In this document: positions 8,034 to 16,514 of the stretch, in pieces
Layout of the letters: every line of letters starts with the position of its first letter
Position numbering within the stretch: position 1 is the first letter of the stretch
NCBI GenBank assembly: GCA_036508875.1
Contig: DATCGP010000075.1
Location: forward strand, 1 to 24,926
Reading direction: 5' to 3'
DNA from: PALSA-660 sp036508875
Lineage (GTDB): Bacteria > Actinomycetota > Coriobacteriia > Anaerosomatales > PALSA-660
Length of the DNA stretch: 24,926 nucleotides
Position numbers and translations under genes: made by a program
The notes under the pieces: model-generated
Told to the model about the DNA's origin: nothing
The model's input: the letters and a program-made list of their open reading frames with translations, nothing else
Database searches by the model: none

Positions 8034-9617
8034 CTACAGCTCCACGCCCCAGGCGTGCGTCATGCCTGCGTCGGCCTTGATCTTCGCGAGGAGCCCGGCG
8101 TCGATCGGTGTATCCACGCTGACGCCCATGAGCGCCTTGCCGCCGGCCTCGTGGCGGCCCACCTGCATCGATCCGATGTTGACGCCTGCGTCGCCCAGTA
8201 TCGTGCCGACCTTGCCGATCATGCCGGGACGGTCCGGGTAGATGAAGAACGCCATATGGTCCTCGGGGCGCATGTCGAGGTCGTAGCGCCACAGCGACAC
8301 TAGCCGCGGCTCGTTCTTCTTGCCGATGAGCGCGGCTGCGATGTCCACGACCTCCTTGCCGCCCGAGAGCGCCTTCACGACCATCATCGAGACGTAGTCG
8401 TGGGTCTCGGCGCGCTTGGACTCGGTGACCCGGATACCGCGCTGCTCGGCGAAGTAGTTCGCGTTCACGTAGTTGACCGGCTCGTCGGTGGCGACGGACA
8501 GCATGCCCTTGAGCACCGCTGTGCGCAGGATCCGCGTGTCCGTCTCGGCGAGGCCGCCGATCATCGTGATGCTCAGATCGTCGACTCCGCCCTTCGCGAG
8601 TTGCGCGACCATGCCGCCCACCTGCTCGGCCAGTTTGAGGTAGGGCCCGACTTTGTCCATGACGTCCGGCGGCACCGGCGCGATGTTCACAGCGGTAGTG
8701 ACCATCTCGCCGTTCAGTCCCGCGGCCACGAGCTCCGCGATCTGCTCGCCGGCGCGGTCCTGCGCCTCCTCGGTGGATGCCCCGAGGTGCGGCGTCACGA
8801 TCACGTTGTCGAGCACGAACAGCGGCGACTCGGTGGTCGGCTCGACCTCGAAGACGTCGATGGCCGCGCTCGCGACCTTGCCGCTCTTCAGCGCGTCGAC
8901 CAGAGCGTCGGTCTGGTAGATACCGCCGCGCGCCGTGTTCACGAGGCGGACGCCGTCCTTCATCATCGCGAACTGCTCGGCGCCGAACATGCCTATGGTC
9001 TCTTTGGTCTTGGGCAGGTGCACGGTGATGAAGTCCGCCTCGGGCAGGAGCGCCTCGATGCTGGAGAACAGCTCGACGCCGAGCGCCGCGGCGCGTTCCT
9101 CGGAGATGTAGGGGTCGTAGCCGATAAGCCGCATCTGGAACCCGCGGGCGCGCTCTGCGATCAGCGTGCCGATGCGTCCCAGTCCGATGATCGCGAGCGT
9201 CTTCTCGTAGAACTCGGCGCCCGTGAACTTGCTACGCTCCCACTTGCCGGACTTCAGCGAGGCGTTCGCCTGTGGGATCATGCGCGCCTGCGCCATGAGC
9301 AGCGCCCACGTGTGCTCGGCGGCGGACACCACGTTGCTGGTCGGAGCGTTGCACACGATGATCCCGCGCTCGGTCGCGGCGGTGACATCGACGTTGTCGA
9401 TACCCACGCCCGCGCGGCCGATGATCTTGAGGTTGCCGGCGGCCTCGATGACCGGCCGTGTCGCGCGTGTCGCGCTCCGTACGATCAGACCGTCGTACCC
9501 ACCGATGACGTCGATGAGCTCGGCCTCGGACAGCCCGGTCTTGACGTCCACTTCGAACGACTCGCGCAGCTTCTCGATGCCCGAATCGGCGATCTTGTCA
9601 GCTACAAGGACCTTCAT
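8034..9617 (-). CDS. serA: D-3-phosphoglycerate dehydrogenase
   Basis: It oxidises 3-phosphoglycerate to 3-phosphohydroxypyruvate with NAD+, the first step of serine synthesis. The 527 residues match the long SerA type: an N-terminal substrate domain, a Rossmann domain with IIGLGRIGTLIAERA (about residues 143-157), catalytic-region motifs NTARGG and VTPHLGAST, then an intervening domain and a C-terminal ACT domain (about residues 455-527) that usually binds serine. The start ATG lies 4 nt after the stop of the aminotransferase gene, whose last codons form the GAGGAG ribosome site. Finding it inside a branched-chain operon next to an aminotransferase suggests these two genes form a serine module. 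Confidence 0.95.
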   Translation of the reverse strand: MKVLVADKIADSGIEKLRESFEVDVKTGLSEAELIDVIGGYDGLIVRSATRATRPVIEAAGNLKIIGRAGVGIDNVDVTAATERGIIVCNAPTSNVVSAAEHTWALLMAQARMIPQANASLKSGKWERSKFTGAEFYEKTLAIIGLGRIGTLIAERARGFQMRLIGYDPYISEERAAALGVELFSSIEALLPEADFITVHLPKTKETIGMFGAEQFAMMKDGVRLVNTARGGIYQTDALVDALKSGKVASAAIDVFEVEPTTESPLFVLDNVIVTPHLGASTEEAQDRAGEQIAELVAAGLNGEMVTTAVNIAPVPPDVMDKVGPYLKLAEQVGGMVAQLAKGGVDDLSITMIGGLAETDTRILRTAVLKGMLSVATDEPVNYVNANYFAEQRGIRVTESKRAETHDYVSMMVVKALSGGKEVVDIAAALIGKKNEPRLVSLWRYDLDMRPEDHMAFFIYPDRPGMIGKVGTILGDAGVNIGSMQVGRHEAGGKALMGVSVDTPIDAGLLAKIKADAGMTHAWGVEL

Positions 9618-9621
9618 CTGT

Positions 9622-10782
9622 TCACTCCTCGCCCATGAAGACGGCTTCCGCGGCCTTGATGCCCGCGCCGCGCTCGAACTCGTAGCCCAGCTCGGCCAGC
9701 GTCATCTCGAGCGCCGCGAGCGTGGTGATGATGTCGAACTCGCCGAAATACCCGAGGTGGCCGACGCGGAAGATGCGCCCCGCGTAGTCGTCCTGGCCAC
9801 CGGCGATGGTGACGCCGTACTTGTTCTTCATGATCGAGACGATCTTCTTGCCGTCCACGCCCTCCGGCACCCACACCGGCGTTACCGCGCTGCCGCGCCC
9901 CTCGGGCGGGGCGAACAGCTTCATCCCGAGCGCCTCGCAACCCTTGCGGGTGGCCTCAGCCAAGCGTCTGTGCCGCGTGATGATGTTCTCGATGCCCTCT
10001 TCGCGCATCATCTTCAGCGACTCGGCCAGTCCGACGATCAGCGAGACCGCCGGTGTGAACGGAGTGGTCTGCGCGTCGAGGTTCTTCTTGTACTTCATCC
10101 AGTCGAAGTAGTACTTCGGCAGCGTGCTGCGCTCGTAGGCTTTCCACGCCTTCGGCGATACCGTCACGGCGGCGAGCCCCGGCGGGAGCATGAGGCCCTT
10201 CTGCGACCCGGTCATGACCACGTCGAGGTTCCAGGCGTCGGTCATGCACGGAACGGCGCCGATGCCGGTGATCGAGTCGACGATCAGCACGCACTCGGGG
10301 TAGCCGGCGACGATCTTGCCCACCGCCTCGACGTCGTTCAGCACGCCGGAAGAGGTCTCGGACTGCGTGACGATCACGCCGCGGGCGTCCGGGTTCTCGG
10401 CGAGCGCCTTGGCGATGTCTTCCGGCCGGACGACCTCGGTCCATGGGTACTGCAGATCGACGATCTGCAGGCCGTAGGTCTTGGCGAGGCCGACCATGCG
10501 GTCACCGAACTTGCCGTTTCGAGCGATGACCACCTTGTCGCCCGCGCAGAACAGGTTCGCGATCGAGGACTCCATCGCGCCGGTGCCGGAGCACGTGAGC
10601 AGGATGACGTCGCTCTTCTCCGTCTGGAACACGTACTTCAACCCGGCGATGCACTCCATGAGCGTCGCGGAGAAGTCGGGCGTGCGGTGGTGGATCATCG
10701 GCCGTGCCTGCGCGAGCAGGACCTCGGCCGGTACCGGGGTCGGCCCCGGCGTCATCAGGTACTTCTTCTGCACCGCTATCAT
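9622..10782 (-). CDS. Class-V aminotransferase, likely for serine synthesis
   Basis: A PLP-dependent class-V aminotransferase of the alanine-glyoxylate/serine-pyruvate type, 386 residues. The N-terminus KKYLMTPGPTPVP is the family signature; SGTGAMESSIANLF is the cofactor-phosphate region; VDSITGIGAVP carries the PLP-nitrogen Asp; K195 in TGSQKGLMLPPG should be the Schiff-base lysine. Enzymes of this family are known to replace SerC in some archaea and bacteria by transaminating phosphohydroxypyruvate. Because the gene directly precedes serA, I infer that role here; alanine- or serine-glyoxylate transamination remains possible. The start is uncertain between the ATG at 10782 and a GTG three codons later; neither has a strong ribosome site. 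An 81-nt gap separates it from ilvC. Confidence 0.85.
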   Translation of the reverse strand: MIAVQKKYLMTPGPTPVPAEVLLAQARPMIHHRTPDFSATLMECIAGLKYVFQTEKSDVILLTCSGTGAMESSIANLFCAGDKVVIARNGKFGDRMVGLAKTYGLQIVDLQYPWTEVVRPEDIAKALAENPDARGVIVTQSETSSGVLNDVEAVGKIVAGYPECVLIVDSITGIGAVPCMTDAWNLDVVMTGSQKGLMLPPGLAAVTVSPKAWKAYERSTLPKYYFDWMKYKKNLDAQTTPFTPAVSLIVGLAESLKMMREEGIENIITRHRRLAEATRKGCEALGMKLFAPPEGRGSAVTPVWVPEGVDGKKIVSIMKNKYGVTIAGGQDDYAGRIFRVGHLGYFGEFDIITTLAALEMTLAELGYEFERGAGIKAAEAVFMGEE

Positions 10783-10863
10783 CCCGTTTCAGTGAGGTCG
10801 CGTACCGGCATTGACGATCGTTTCGTACGGGGGGCAACGCGGTGGTGCCTTGGTGCTGTGGAA

Positions 10864-11859
10864 CTACTCCTTGCGAAGCCAGCTGAACATGCCGCGAAGC
10901 TCGCCGCCGACTTCTTCGATGTAGCTCTCGGCGTGGATGCGGCGCATCGCCTTGAAGTGCGGCTGACCGGCCTTGTTCTCGAGGATCCAGTCGCGTGCGA
11001 ACTGACCCGACTGGATGTCCCACAGCGCCTGGGCCATCGCTTCCTTGGTCTCGTCGGTGATGATCTTCGGGCCGGTCACGTAGTCGCCGTACTCGGCGGT
11101 GTTGCTGATCGAGTCGCGCATCTTCGCCATGCCGCCCTCGTACATGAGGTCCACGATCAGCTTGAGCTCGTGGAAGCACTCGAAGTACGCGATCTCGGGC
11201 TGGTAGCCGGCCTCGACGAGCGTCTCGAACGCCGCCTCCACCAGATGTGTCACCCCGCCGCACAGGACGACCTGCTCGCCGAACAGGTCGGTCTCGGTCT
11301 CCTCTTGGAAGGTGGTCTCGATCACGCCGGCGCGCGCGCCGCCGATGCCCGCCGACCATGCGAGTGCCAGGTCCATCGCCTTGCCGGTGGCGTCCTGATA
11401 CACCGCGATGACGTTCGGGACGCCGGAACCCTCGAGGAACACGCGGCGCACCATGTGGCCCGGGCCCTTCGGGGCGATCATGATGACGTCCACGTCCTTG
11501 GGCGGCACGACCTGGTTGAAGTGGATGTTGAAGCCGTGCGCCCACGCGAGCGCCTTGCCCGCGGTCATCGACTCGTGGATCTCCGAGTAGTAGATGTGGG
11601 CGGCGGTCTCGTCCGGGACGAGCATCATGACGATGTCGGCCTCCTGCGCGGCCTCTCGCGGAGTCATGACGCGCAACCCGTCGGCCTTGACCTTGTCCCA
11701 GCTCTTCGAGCCGGTACGCAGGCCGACGCGCACGTCGCACCCGGAGTCGTGCAGGTTCAGCGCGTGAGCGTGGCCCTGGCTGCCGTAGCCGATGACCGCG
11801 ATCTTGCGGCTCTTCAGAAGCTCGATGTCGGTGTCACTCTCGTAGAAGACATGTGCCAT
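10864..11859 (-). CDS. ilvC: Ketol-acid reductoisomerase (class I)
   Basis: It converts 2-acetolactate or 2-aceto-2-hydroxybutyrate to the dihydroxy acids, using Mg2+ and normally NADPH. I start it at the ATG at 11859, giving 331 residues, the normal short class-I length; the frame stays open upstream into ilvN but that part is not similar to the family. The Rossmann motif is AVIGYGSQGHAHALNL and the coenzyme loop is VGLRTGSKSWDKV, with Arg and Ser residues suited to NADPH. Metal and substrate residues lie in ETDLFGEQVVLCGG and AYFECFHELKLIVDLMYEGG. An AAGGAAG site lies about 11 nt before the ATG. The gap to ilvN is 70 nt. Confidence 0.96.
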   Translation of the reverse strand: MAHVFYESDTDIELLKSRKIAVIGYGSQGHAHALNLHDSGCDVRVGLRTGSKSWDKVKADGLRVMTPREAAQEADIVMMLVPDETAAHIYYSEIHESMTAGKALAWAHGFNIHFNQVVPPKDVDVIMIAPKGPGHMVRRVFLEGSGVPNVIAVYQDATGKAMDLALAWSAGIGGARAGVIETTFQEETETDLFGEQVVLCGGVTHLVEAAFETLVEAGYQPEIAYFECFHELKLIVDLMYEGGMAKMRDSISNTAEYGDYVTGPKIITDETKEAMAQALWDIQSGQFARDWILENKAGQPHFKAMRRIHAESYIEEVGGELRGMFSWLRKE

Positions 11860-11929
11860 GGCTGGTGTCGCTTCCTTCCTCGAACGGGTCGGTGCTGGAC
11901 TGTCGTCGGTTTCCTGTCCTGCCGTGCGT

Positions 11930-12424
11930 TCAGGCGCCTTCGCGGAGTCCGCGAGACAGCGCGATCTTGCCGGTCCTGGCGAGTTCCTTGATGCCGTAGG
12001 TGCGAAGCAGGTCCTCCATCGCCGCGAGCTTGTCGTCCGCACCGGTGGCCTCGATCGTCAGTGTGTTGCGGCCCACGTCCACGATCTTGGCGCGGAACAC
12101 GTTCGCGATCTCGATGATCTCGTGCCGGCGGTCGGCCGGCGCGTTGACCTTGAAAAGGACCAGTTCACGGTCGACCATCTCGCGCGGATCGAGGTCCTGG
12201 ATCTTCAGGACGTTGATCAACTTGTGGAGCTGCTTCGCCACCTGCTCCAGAGACGTGTCTTCCCCGCCGACCACGATCGTGATGCGCGAAAGCGTCGGGT
12301 CCTCGGTCACACCCACGGCGAGCGAGTCGATGTTGAATCCCCGCCGTGCGAACAGCGACGTGACGCGGGTCAGCACGCCCGGCTTGTTCTCGACGAGCAC
12401 CGAGAGCGTGTGCTGCATCTTCAT
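11930..12424 (-). CDS. ilvN: Acetolactate synthase small (regulatory) subunit
   Basis: The regulatory subunit of acetohydroxyacid synthase, which raises the activity of IlvB and gives valine or leucine feedback. From the ATG at 12424 it is 164 residues: an N-terminal ACT domain (HTLSVLVENKPGVLTRVTSL, residues 4-23, then GFNIDSLAVG) and a C-terminal ACT-like domain (about 80-160). The start is well supported: GGAGG lies 7 nt upstream, and the ATG overlaps the ilvB TGA (ATGA). A GTG two codons earlier is not needed. The symbol ilvH is used for the same gene in other naming schemes. Confidence 0.95.
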   Translation of the reverse strand: MKMQHTLSVLVENKPGVLTRVTSLFARRGFNIDSLAVGVTEDPTLSRITIVVGGEDTSLEQVAKQLHKLINVLKIQDLDPREMVDRELVLFKVNAPADRRHEIIEIANVFRAKIVDVGRNTLTIEATGADDKLAAMEDLLRTYGIKELARTGKIALSRGLREGA

Positions 12425-14169
12425 TCCCACACCTCCGTCACAGCTCCGTCGTCCATCATGTCGGAGACCGGGCCTCCCGGCAGCCCGCCCAGCATCTCGT
12501 CGATCGAGCCGCCCGGAGCGACCATCGGGAACACGTTCTCCTCGCCGACGACGCGACAGTCGACGAGCGCGGGACCGGGGTGGTCGAACGCTGCGACGAG
12601 CGCGGCGTCGAGCTGGTCCGGGGAATCCACCCGTTCCCCGCGCCAGCCGTAGGCCTCGGCGAGCTTCACGAAGTTCGGGCAGTCCTGGTCGAGCACGGAC
12701 GACGCGTACCGGTGCTCATAGAAGAGCTCCTGCCACTGCCTGACCATGCCAAGGAAGCCGTTGTTCAGGATCACGACTTTGACCGGCAGCTTCTCGATGG
12801 ATGCCGTGGCCATCTCCTGAGAGTTCATCTGGATCGAGCCGTCGCCTGCGATGTCGATCACCAGGTACTGAGGGCGCCCGACCTGGGCCCCGATGGCCGC
12901 GGGTAGCCCGAAGCCCATGGTGCCCAGTCCGCCGGACGACACCCACGTGCGCGCTTCGCGGATGCGGCAGAACTGGCTCGACCACATCTGGTTCTGGCCC
13001 ACCTCTGTGCAGATGACGGTGGGGCGGTCCTTCGTGAGCTCGCGGATGCGCTCGACGACGAGCTGCGGCATCAGCCGGCTGCCGTCGTGGTCGTAGTGGA
13101 GCGGGAAGCGCGCCCGCCAGTCGTCCACGACGCGCATCCAGGCATCGGTGTGTGGCTCCGCGCCCGCCTTTCGCAGCTCCGCGGTCAGCGCCGCCAGCAC
13201 GCCCTTGGCGTCGCCGACGATCGGCACGTCGACGGGCTTGTTCTTGCCGATCTCGGCGGGGTCGATGTCGGCGTGTATGACCTTCGCCTTGGACGCGAAC
13301 GCCGAGAGCTTGCCGGTGACGCGGTCGTCGAAGCGCACACCGACCGCGATGAGCAGGTCGGTCTCGGTCAGCGCATAGTTGACGTACTTCGGACCGTGCA
13401 TCCCGGGCATCCCCAGATACAGGTGGTGGTCCTCCGGGAACGCGCCCTTACCCATCAGCGTCGTGGCCACCGGGATCTGCATGAGCTCGGCGAGCTCCTT
13501 GAGCTCCTTCCACGCTTCTGAGGCCAAGATCCCGCCGCCCGCATACAGCAGCGGTTTGCGTGCCTTGCCTATCAGGTCGGCGGCCTGCTTGATCTGCTTC
13601 GCATGGCCCTTGTAGGTTGGCTTGTAGCCCGGAAGGTTCAGCGCGGTGGGCCACTTGTACGTGATCTCGGTCTTGCTCACATCGGCCGGAACGTCGATCA
13701 GCACCGGCCCGGGGCGGCCGGTCGTGGCGATGTGGAACGCCTCGGCGATGACCTCGGGCAGGTCGTTCGCGTCCTTGACCAAGTAGTTGTGCTTCGTGAT
13801 CGGCAGCGTGATCCCAGTGATGTCGGACTCCTGGAACGCGTCGGTGCCGATGACCGGCGTGGCCACCTGCGCGGTGAACACGACCATCGGGATCGAGTCC
13901 ATGTACGCATTGGCGATGCCGGTGACGGTGTTGGTCGCTCCAGGGCCGCTGGTGACGATGACCGCGGCCGGCCGGCCGGTGACGCGGGCGTACCCGTCCG
14001 CCATGTGCACCGCGCCCTGCTCGTGCCTTGGCAGGATCGTCCTGATGGCCTTCGAGTCGTACAAGGCGTCGAAGATCGGTAGGGCGACCCCGCCCGGGTA
14101 TCCGAACACCGTGTCGACGCCGACGTCCTCGAGCGCCTGGACCAGCGCATGCCCGCCGTTCATCTTCAT
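12421..14169 (-). CDS. ilvB: Acetolactate synthase large (catalytic) subunit
   Basis: A ThDP-dependent enzyme that makes 2-acetolactate from two pyruvates, or acetohydroxybutyrate from pyruvate and 2-oxobutyrate. From the ATG at 14169 it has 582 residues. The catalytic Glu is E50 in LPRHEQGAVHMADGYAR; the ThDP-binding GDG...NN motif is GDGSIQMNSQE ending in VVILNNGFLGMVRQWQ. The three domains and the length are normal for biosynthetic AHAS. The start is fixed by a GGAGG site 7 nt upstream; open frame before it (to 14214) is not family-like. The 3' end overlaps ilvN by 4 bp, so the two subunits are probably translated together. Confidence 0.96.
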   Translation of the reverse strand: MKMNGGHALVQALEDVGVDTVFGYPGGVALPIFDALYDSKAIRTILPRHEQGAVHMADGYARVTGRPAAVIVTSGPGATNTVTGIANAYMDSIPMVVFTAQVATPVIGTDAFQESDITGITLPITKHNYLVKDANDLPEVIAEAFHIATTGRPGPVLIDVPADVSKTEITYKWPTALNLPGYKPTYKGHAKQIKQAADLIGKARKPLLYAGGGILASEAWKELKELAELMQIPVATTLMGKGAFPEDHHLYLGMPGMHGPKYVNYALTETDLLIAVGVRFDDRVTGKLSAFASKAKVIHADIDPAEIGKNKPVDVPIVGDAKGVLAALTAELRKAGAEPHTDAWMRVVDDWRARFPLHYDHDGSRLMPQLVVERIRELTKDRPTVICTEVGQNQMWSSQFCRIREARTWVSSGGLGTMGFGLPAAIGAQVGRPQYLVIDIAGDGSIQMNSQEMATASIEKLPVKVVILNNGFLGMVRQWQELFYEHRYASSVLDQDCPNFVKLAEAYGWRGERVDSPDQLDAALVAAFDHPGPALVDCRVVGEENVFPMVAPGGSIDEMLGGLPGGPVSDMMDDGAVTEVWE

Positions 14170-14224
14170 GCCGTCACCTCCGTCGTGGCCTTTGCCGCGC
14201 GCGAGCGCGCACACGCGCGGGCGC

Positions 14225-15889
14225 TCATGAGAGCACCGCGCCCTTGTCGGCGCTCGAGACCTGCGCCGCGTAGCGAGCGAGATAGCCGATCGTGGCGCGA
14301 GGTGACGGAGCGCTCCAAGCGGCGCGCCGCGCGGCGAGCGTCTCTTCCGGGACTACCAAAGTGAGCGTGCCAGCGTCGATGTCGATCGCGATCGTGTCGC
14401 CCTCGGCGACGAGACCGATCGTGCCTCCAGCTGCCGCTTCGGGAGAGACGTGCCCGATGGCTGGGCCCTTCGTGGCTCCCGAGAAGCGCCCGTCGGTGAC
14501 CAGTGCGACGCTCGTGGACAGACCCATCCCGGAGATCGCGCTGGTCGGAGTGAGCATCTCCCGCATACCGGGGCCGCCCTTCGGCCCCTCGTAGCGGATG
14601 ACCACCACGTCGCCCTCGGTGATGCGGCGCGCCAGGATCGCCGCTACCGCGTCCTCCTCGCTGTCGAAGACGCGCGCGGGACCGGCGTGCTGGCGCATCC
14701 CGGCTGAGACCGCGGACTGCTTGACGACCGCGCCGTCGGGCGCCAGGTTGCCCCGCATGACACGCAGCCCGCCCTGTGCCATGTACGGCGCATCGATGGA
14801 GTGGATGACGGTCCCGTCCTTGACGGCGGCGTGCGCCACTGTTTCCCGCAGCGCCGAGCCGGTGACGGTCATCACGTCGAGATCGAGCAGGTCGTGCTCG
14901 GCAAGCTCGGCCATGATCGCGGGGACGCCGCCAGCGGCGTCGAGGTCCTGCATGTGGAAGTCGCTCGCGGGCGAGATGCGCACGAGGTTCGGCGTGCGGG
15001 CGCTCACGTCAGCCCAGTCGTCGAGCGTGATGTCCGCTCCCGCTTCATGGGCGATCGCCGTGAGGTGCAGCACCGTGTTCGAAGAGCCGCCGAACGCCAT
15101 GTCCAGCGACATCGCGTTGCGCACCGCGCCCGGCGTCATGATCCGCCGCGCAGTGATGCCCTTGTCGAGCAGCTCCATGATCTTCATGCCCGCGTGCTTG
15201 GCCAGGCGGAGGCGCTCGGAGTAGACCGCGGGGATCGTCCCGTTGCCGGGAAGTGCCATCCCGATCGCTTCAGTGAGGCAGTTCATCGAGTTCGCGGTGA
15301 ACAGGCCGGCGCAGCTGCCACACGTGGGGCAGGCGGCGATCTCGAGCTCGCACAGCTCCTCGTCGGTCATCGCACCTGCGGCGTGCTTGCCCACGGCAGT
15401 GAATACGGTGTCCAGATCGACGTCCTTGCCGCCGAACCGGCCTGCCAGCATCGGCCCGCCGGAGACGACGATCGCAGGGATGTCGAGGCGCGCCGCGGCC
15501 ATGAGCATGCCGGGGACGACCTTGTCGCAGTTCGGGATGAGCACCATCGCGTCGAAGGCGTGGGCCTGCACGACCAGCTCGACCGAATCGGCGATGACCT
15601 CGCGCGACGCCAGCGAGTACCGCATGCCGGCGTGGTTCATCGCGATGCCGTCGCAGATGCCGATGGTGGAGAACTCCAGGGGCGTGCCGCCCGCCATGCG
15701 GATGCCCGCCTTGACCGCGTCGGCGACGTTGTGCAGGTTCAGATGTCCGGGTATGACCTCGTTCGCGGAGTTGACGACAGCGATGAGGGGACGCGAGATC
15801 TCCTCGTCGGTGAGGCCGTCGGCCTTGAGAAGGCTCCGGTGCGGGGCCTTCGAGGGCCCGGTCTTCATGCGGTCGCTGCGCAGTTCCAT
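14225..15889 (-). CDS. ilvD: Dihydroxy-acid dehydratase
   Basis: It dehydrates 2,3-dihydroxy-isovalerate and -methylvalerate to the 2-oxo acids. It is 554 residues from the ATG at 15889, which has GGAG about 5 nt upstream. Iron-sulfur ligand candidates are C79 (GICDGIAMNHAGM), C121 (PNCDKVVPGML) and the C187/C190/C193 group (ACPTCGSCAGLF). The segment IPGHLNLHN (residues 46-54) has no cysteine where plant/mycobacterial-type [2Fe-2S] enzymes usually have one, so an oxygen-sensitive [4Fe-4S] type is more likely; this rests on remembered family patterns. It is the first gene of the operon, 111 nt after the T-box terminator, and 55 nt before ilvB. Confidence 0.95.
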   Translation of the reverse strand: MELRSDRMKTGPSKAPHRSLLKADGLTDEEISRPLIAVVNSANEVIPGHLNLHNVADAVKAGIRMAGGTPLEFSTIGICDGIAMNHAGMRYSLASREVIADSVELVVQAHAFDAMVLIPNCDKVVPGMLMAAARLDIPAIVVSGGPMLAGRFGGKDVDLDTVFTAVGKHAAGAMTDEELCELEIAACPTCGSCAGLFTANSMNCLTEAIGMALPGNGTIPAVYSERLRLAKHAGMKIMELLDKGITARRIMTPGAVRNAMSLDMAFGGSSNTVLHLTAIAHEAGADITLDDWADVSARTPNLVRISPASDFHMQDLDAAGGVPAIMAELAEHDLLDLDVMTVTGSALRETVAHAAVKDGTVIHSIDAPYMAQGGLRVMRGNLAPDGAVVKQSAVSAGMRQHAGPARVFDSEEDAVAAILARRITEGDVVVIRYEGPKGGPGMREMLTPTSAISGMGLSTSVALVTDGRFSGATKGPAIGHVSPEAAAGGTIGLVAEGDTIAIDIDAGTLTLVVPEETLAARRAAWSAPSPRATIGYLARYAAQVSSADKGAVLS

Positions 15890-16000
15890 ACCACTCCACC
15901 CTTCGCTCGTAGCGTCAGGGAATGGCGGATGCGTCGCCACCGCAGGTGAGTGGACGCGGGATGCGCGTCATCGAGGGGTTCGGCCGGGAAGCGAGGCCCC

Positions 16001-16073
16001 GAAACGAAAAGGACCGCGGATAAGGACATACTCCGTCCCCGGCCAGGGACGAGAGAAGACCTCCCGCGGTACC
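16001..16073 (-). terminator. T-box leader attenuator terminator
   Basis: The bases GGUACCGCGG of the T-box (16073-16064) can pair with CCGCGGUCC (16019-16011) through nine pairs with one bulged U. The RNA then continues UUUUCGUUU (16010-16002). A smaller hairpin built on GUCCC/GGGAC lies inside. Because the 5' arm is the T-box itself, terminator and antiterminator exclude each other, the layout of transcription-attenuation T-boxes. Confidence 0.85.
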
Positions 16074-16321
16074 ACCCCGATTGGCGATCGGCCACCACCC
16101 GCGTCACGAAGGACGCGGGTGGACTGGATCGCCCACTCGTGCGGCTGGTAACGGTCGCCAGACCGATCCGGCGTAGTTGTCGCTGTCCCGGCGGAGGTCG
16201 TCCGCGACTCTAGAACAGGTCCGTTCTTCCGGATGGCTCAGGGGCCAGATTCGAAGCGTCCTGCGCCGGGCTCCCACCATCCCCGGCTCTCTGCTGCAAG
16301 GATTGACCTCTACTACTCCCC
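16001..16321 (-). promoter_or_regulatory. T-box riboswitch, probably leucine-specific
   Basis: This fills most of the 625-nt gene-free stretch between ilvD and the divergent gene. On the minus strand, Stem I runs about 16321 to 16237: GGGG + AGUA on the 5' side pairs with CCCC followed by UGAG, and the distal part has the typical GAGAGCC...GGUGGGAGCCCGG pattern. The 3' specifier region reads GAAUCUGGCCCCUGAG; spaced like known leaders (GAA, one base, codon, purine), the specifier is CUG (Leu), at 16248-16246. A strong Stem III lies at 16083-16133, with an 11-bp perfect inner helix 16095-16105/16112-16122. The T-box GGGGUGGUACCGCGGG lies at 16078-16063 and presents UGGU for a tRNA ending ACCA. 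Uncharged tRNA should stabilise the antiterminator and allow operon transcription. The T-box call is firm; the specifier is an alignment-based reading (AUC, Ile, is one register away). Confidence 0.93.
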
Positions 16322-16354
16322 GTCAAAGCCTGATGCATATTCGATTGGTCACGG

Positions 16355-16384
16355 ATTATAGACGAGCGTCGCGCAAGGGCACAA
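16355..16384 (-). promoter_or_regulatory. Sigma-70-type promoter of the ilv-leu operon
   Basis: A perfect TATAAT lies at 16360-16355 on the minus strand, with TTGTGC at 16384-16379 as -35 (TTG matches the consensus), spacing 18 nt. Transcription would begin near 16348, about 27 nt before T-box Stem I. The weak -35 is tolerable with a consensus -10. Confidence 0.75.
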
Positions 16385-16514
16385 CCGAGGGAAACGCACC
16401 GTTCACCGAATCTCCGGAATCCTGCGCGCCCCCTGCGTTCGCGCACCGGCGCGCCTTGTCCTACACTCTGCGCACTGGGCGGGACGCGACGCGGCTGAAG
16501 GTTGAGGGGGCTGG

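Noticed and set aside
16462..16467. TACACT as a -10 for the diguanylate cyclase gene
   Set aside because: Only four of six bases match and no convincing -35 lies 16-18 nt upstream.
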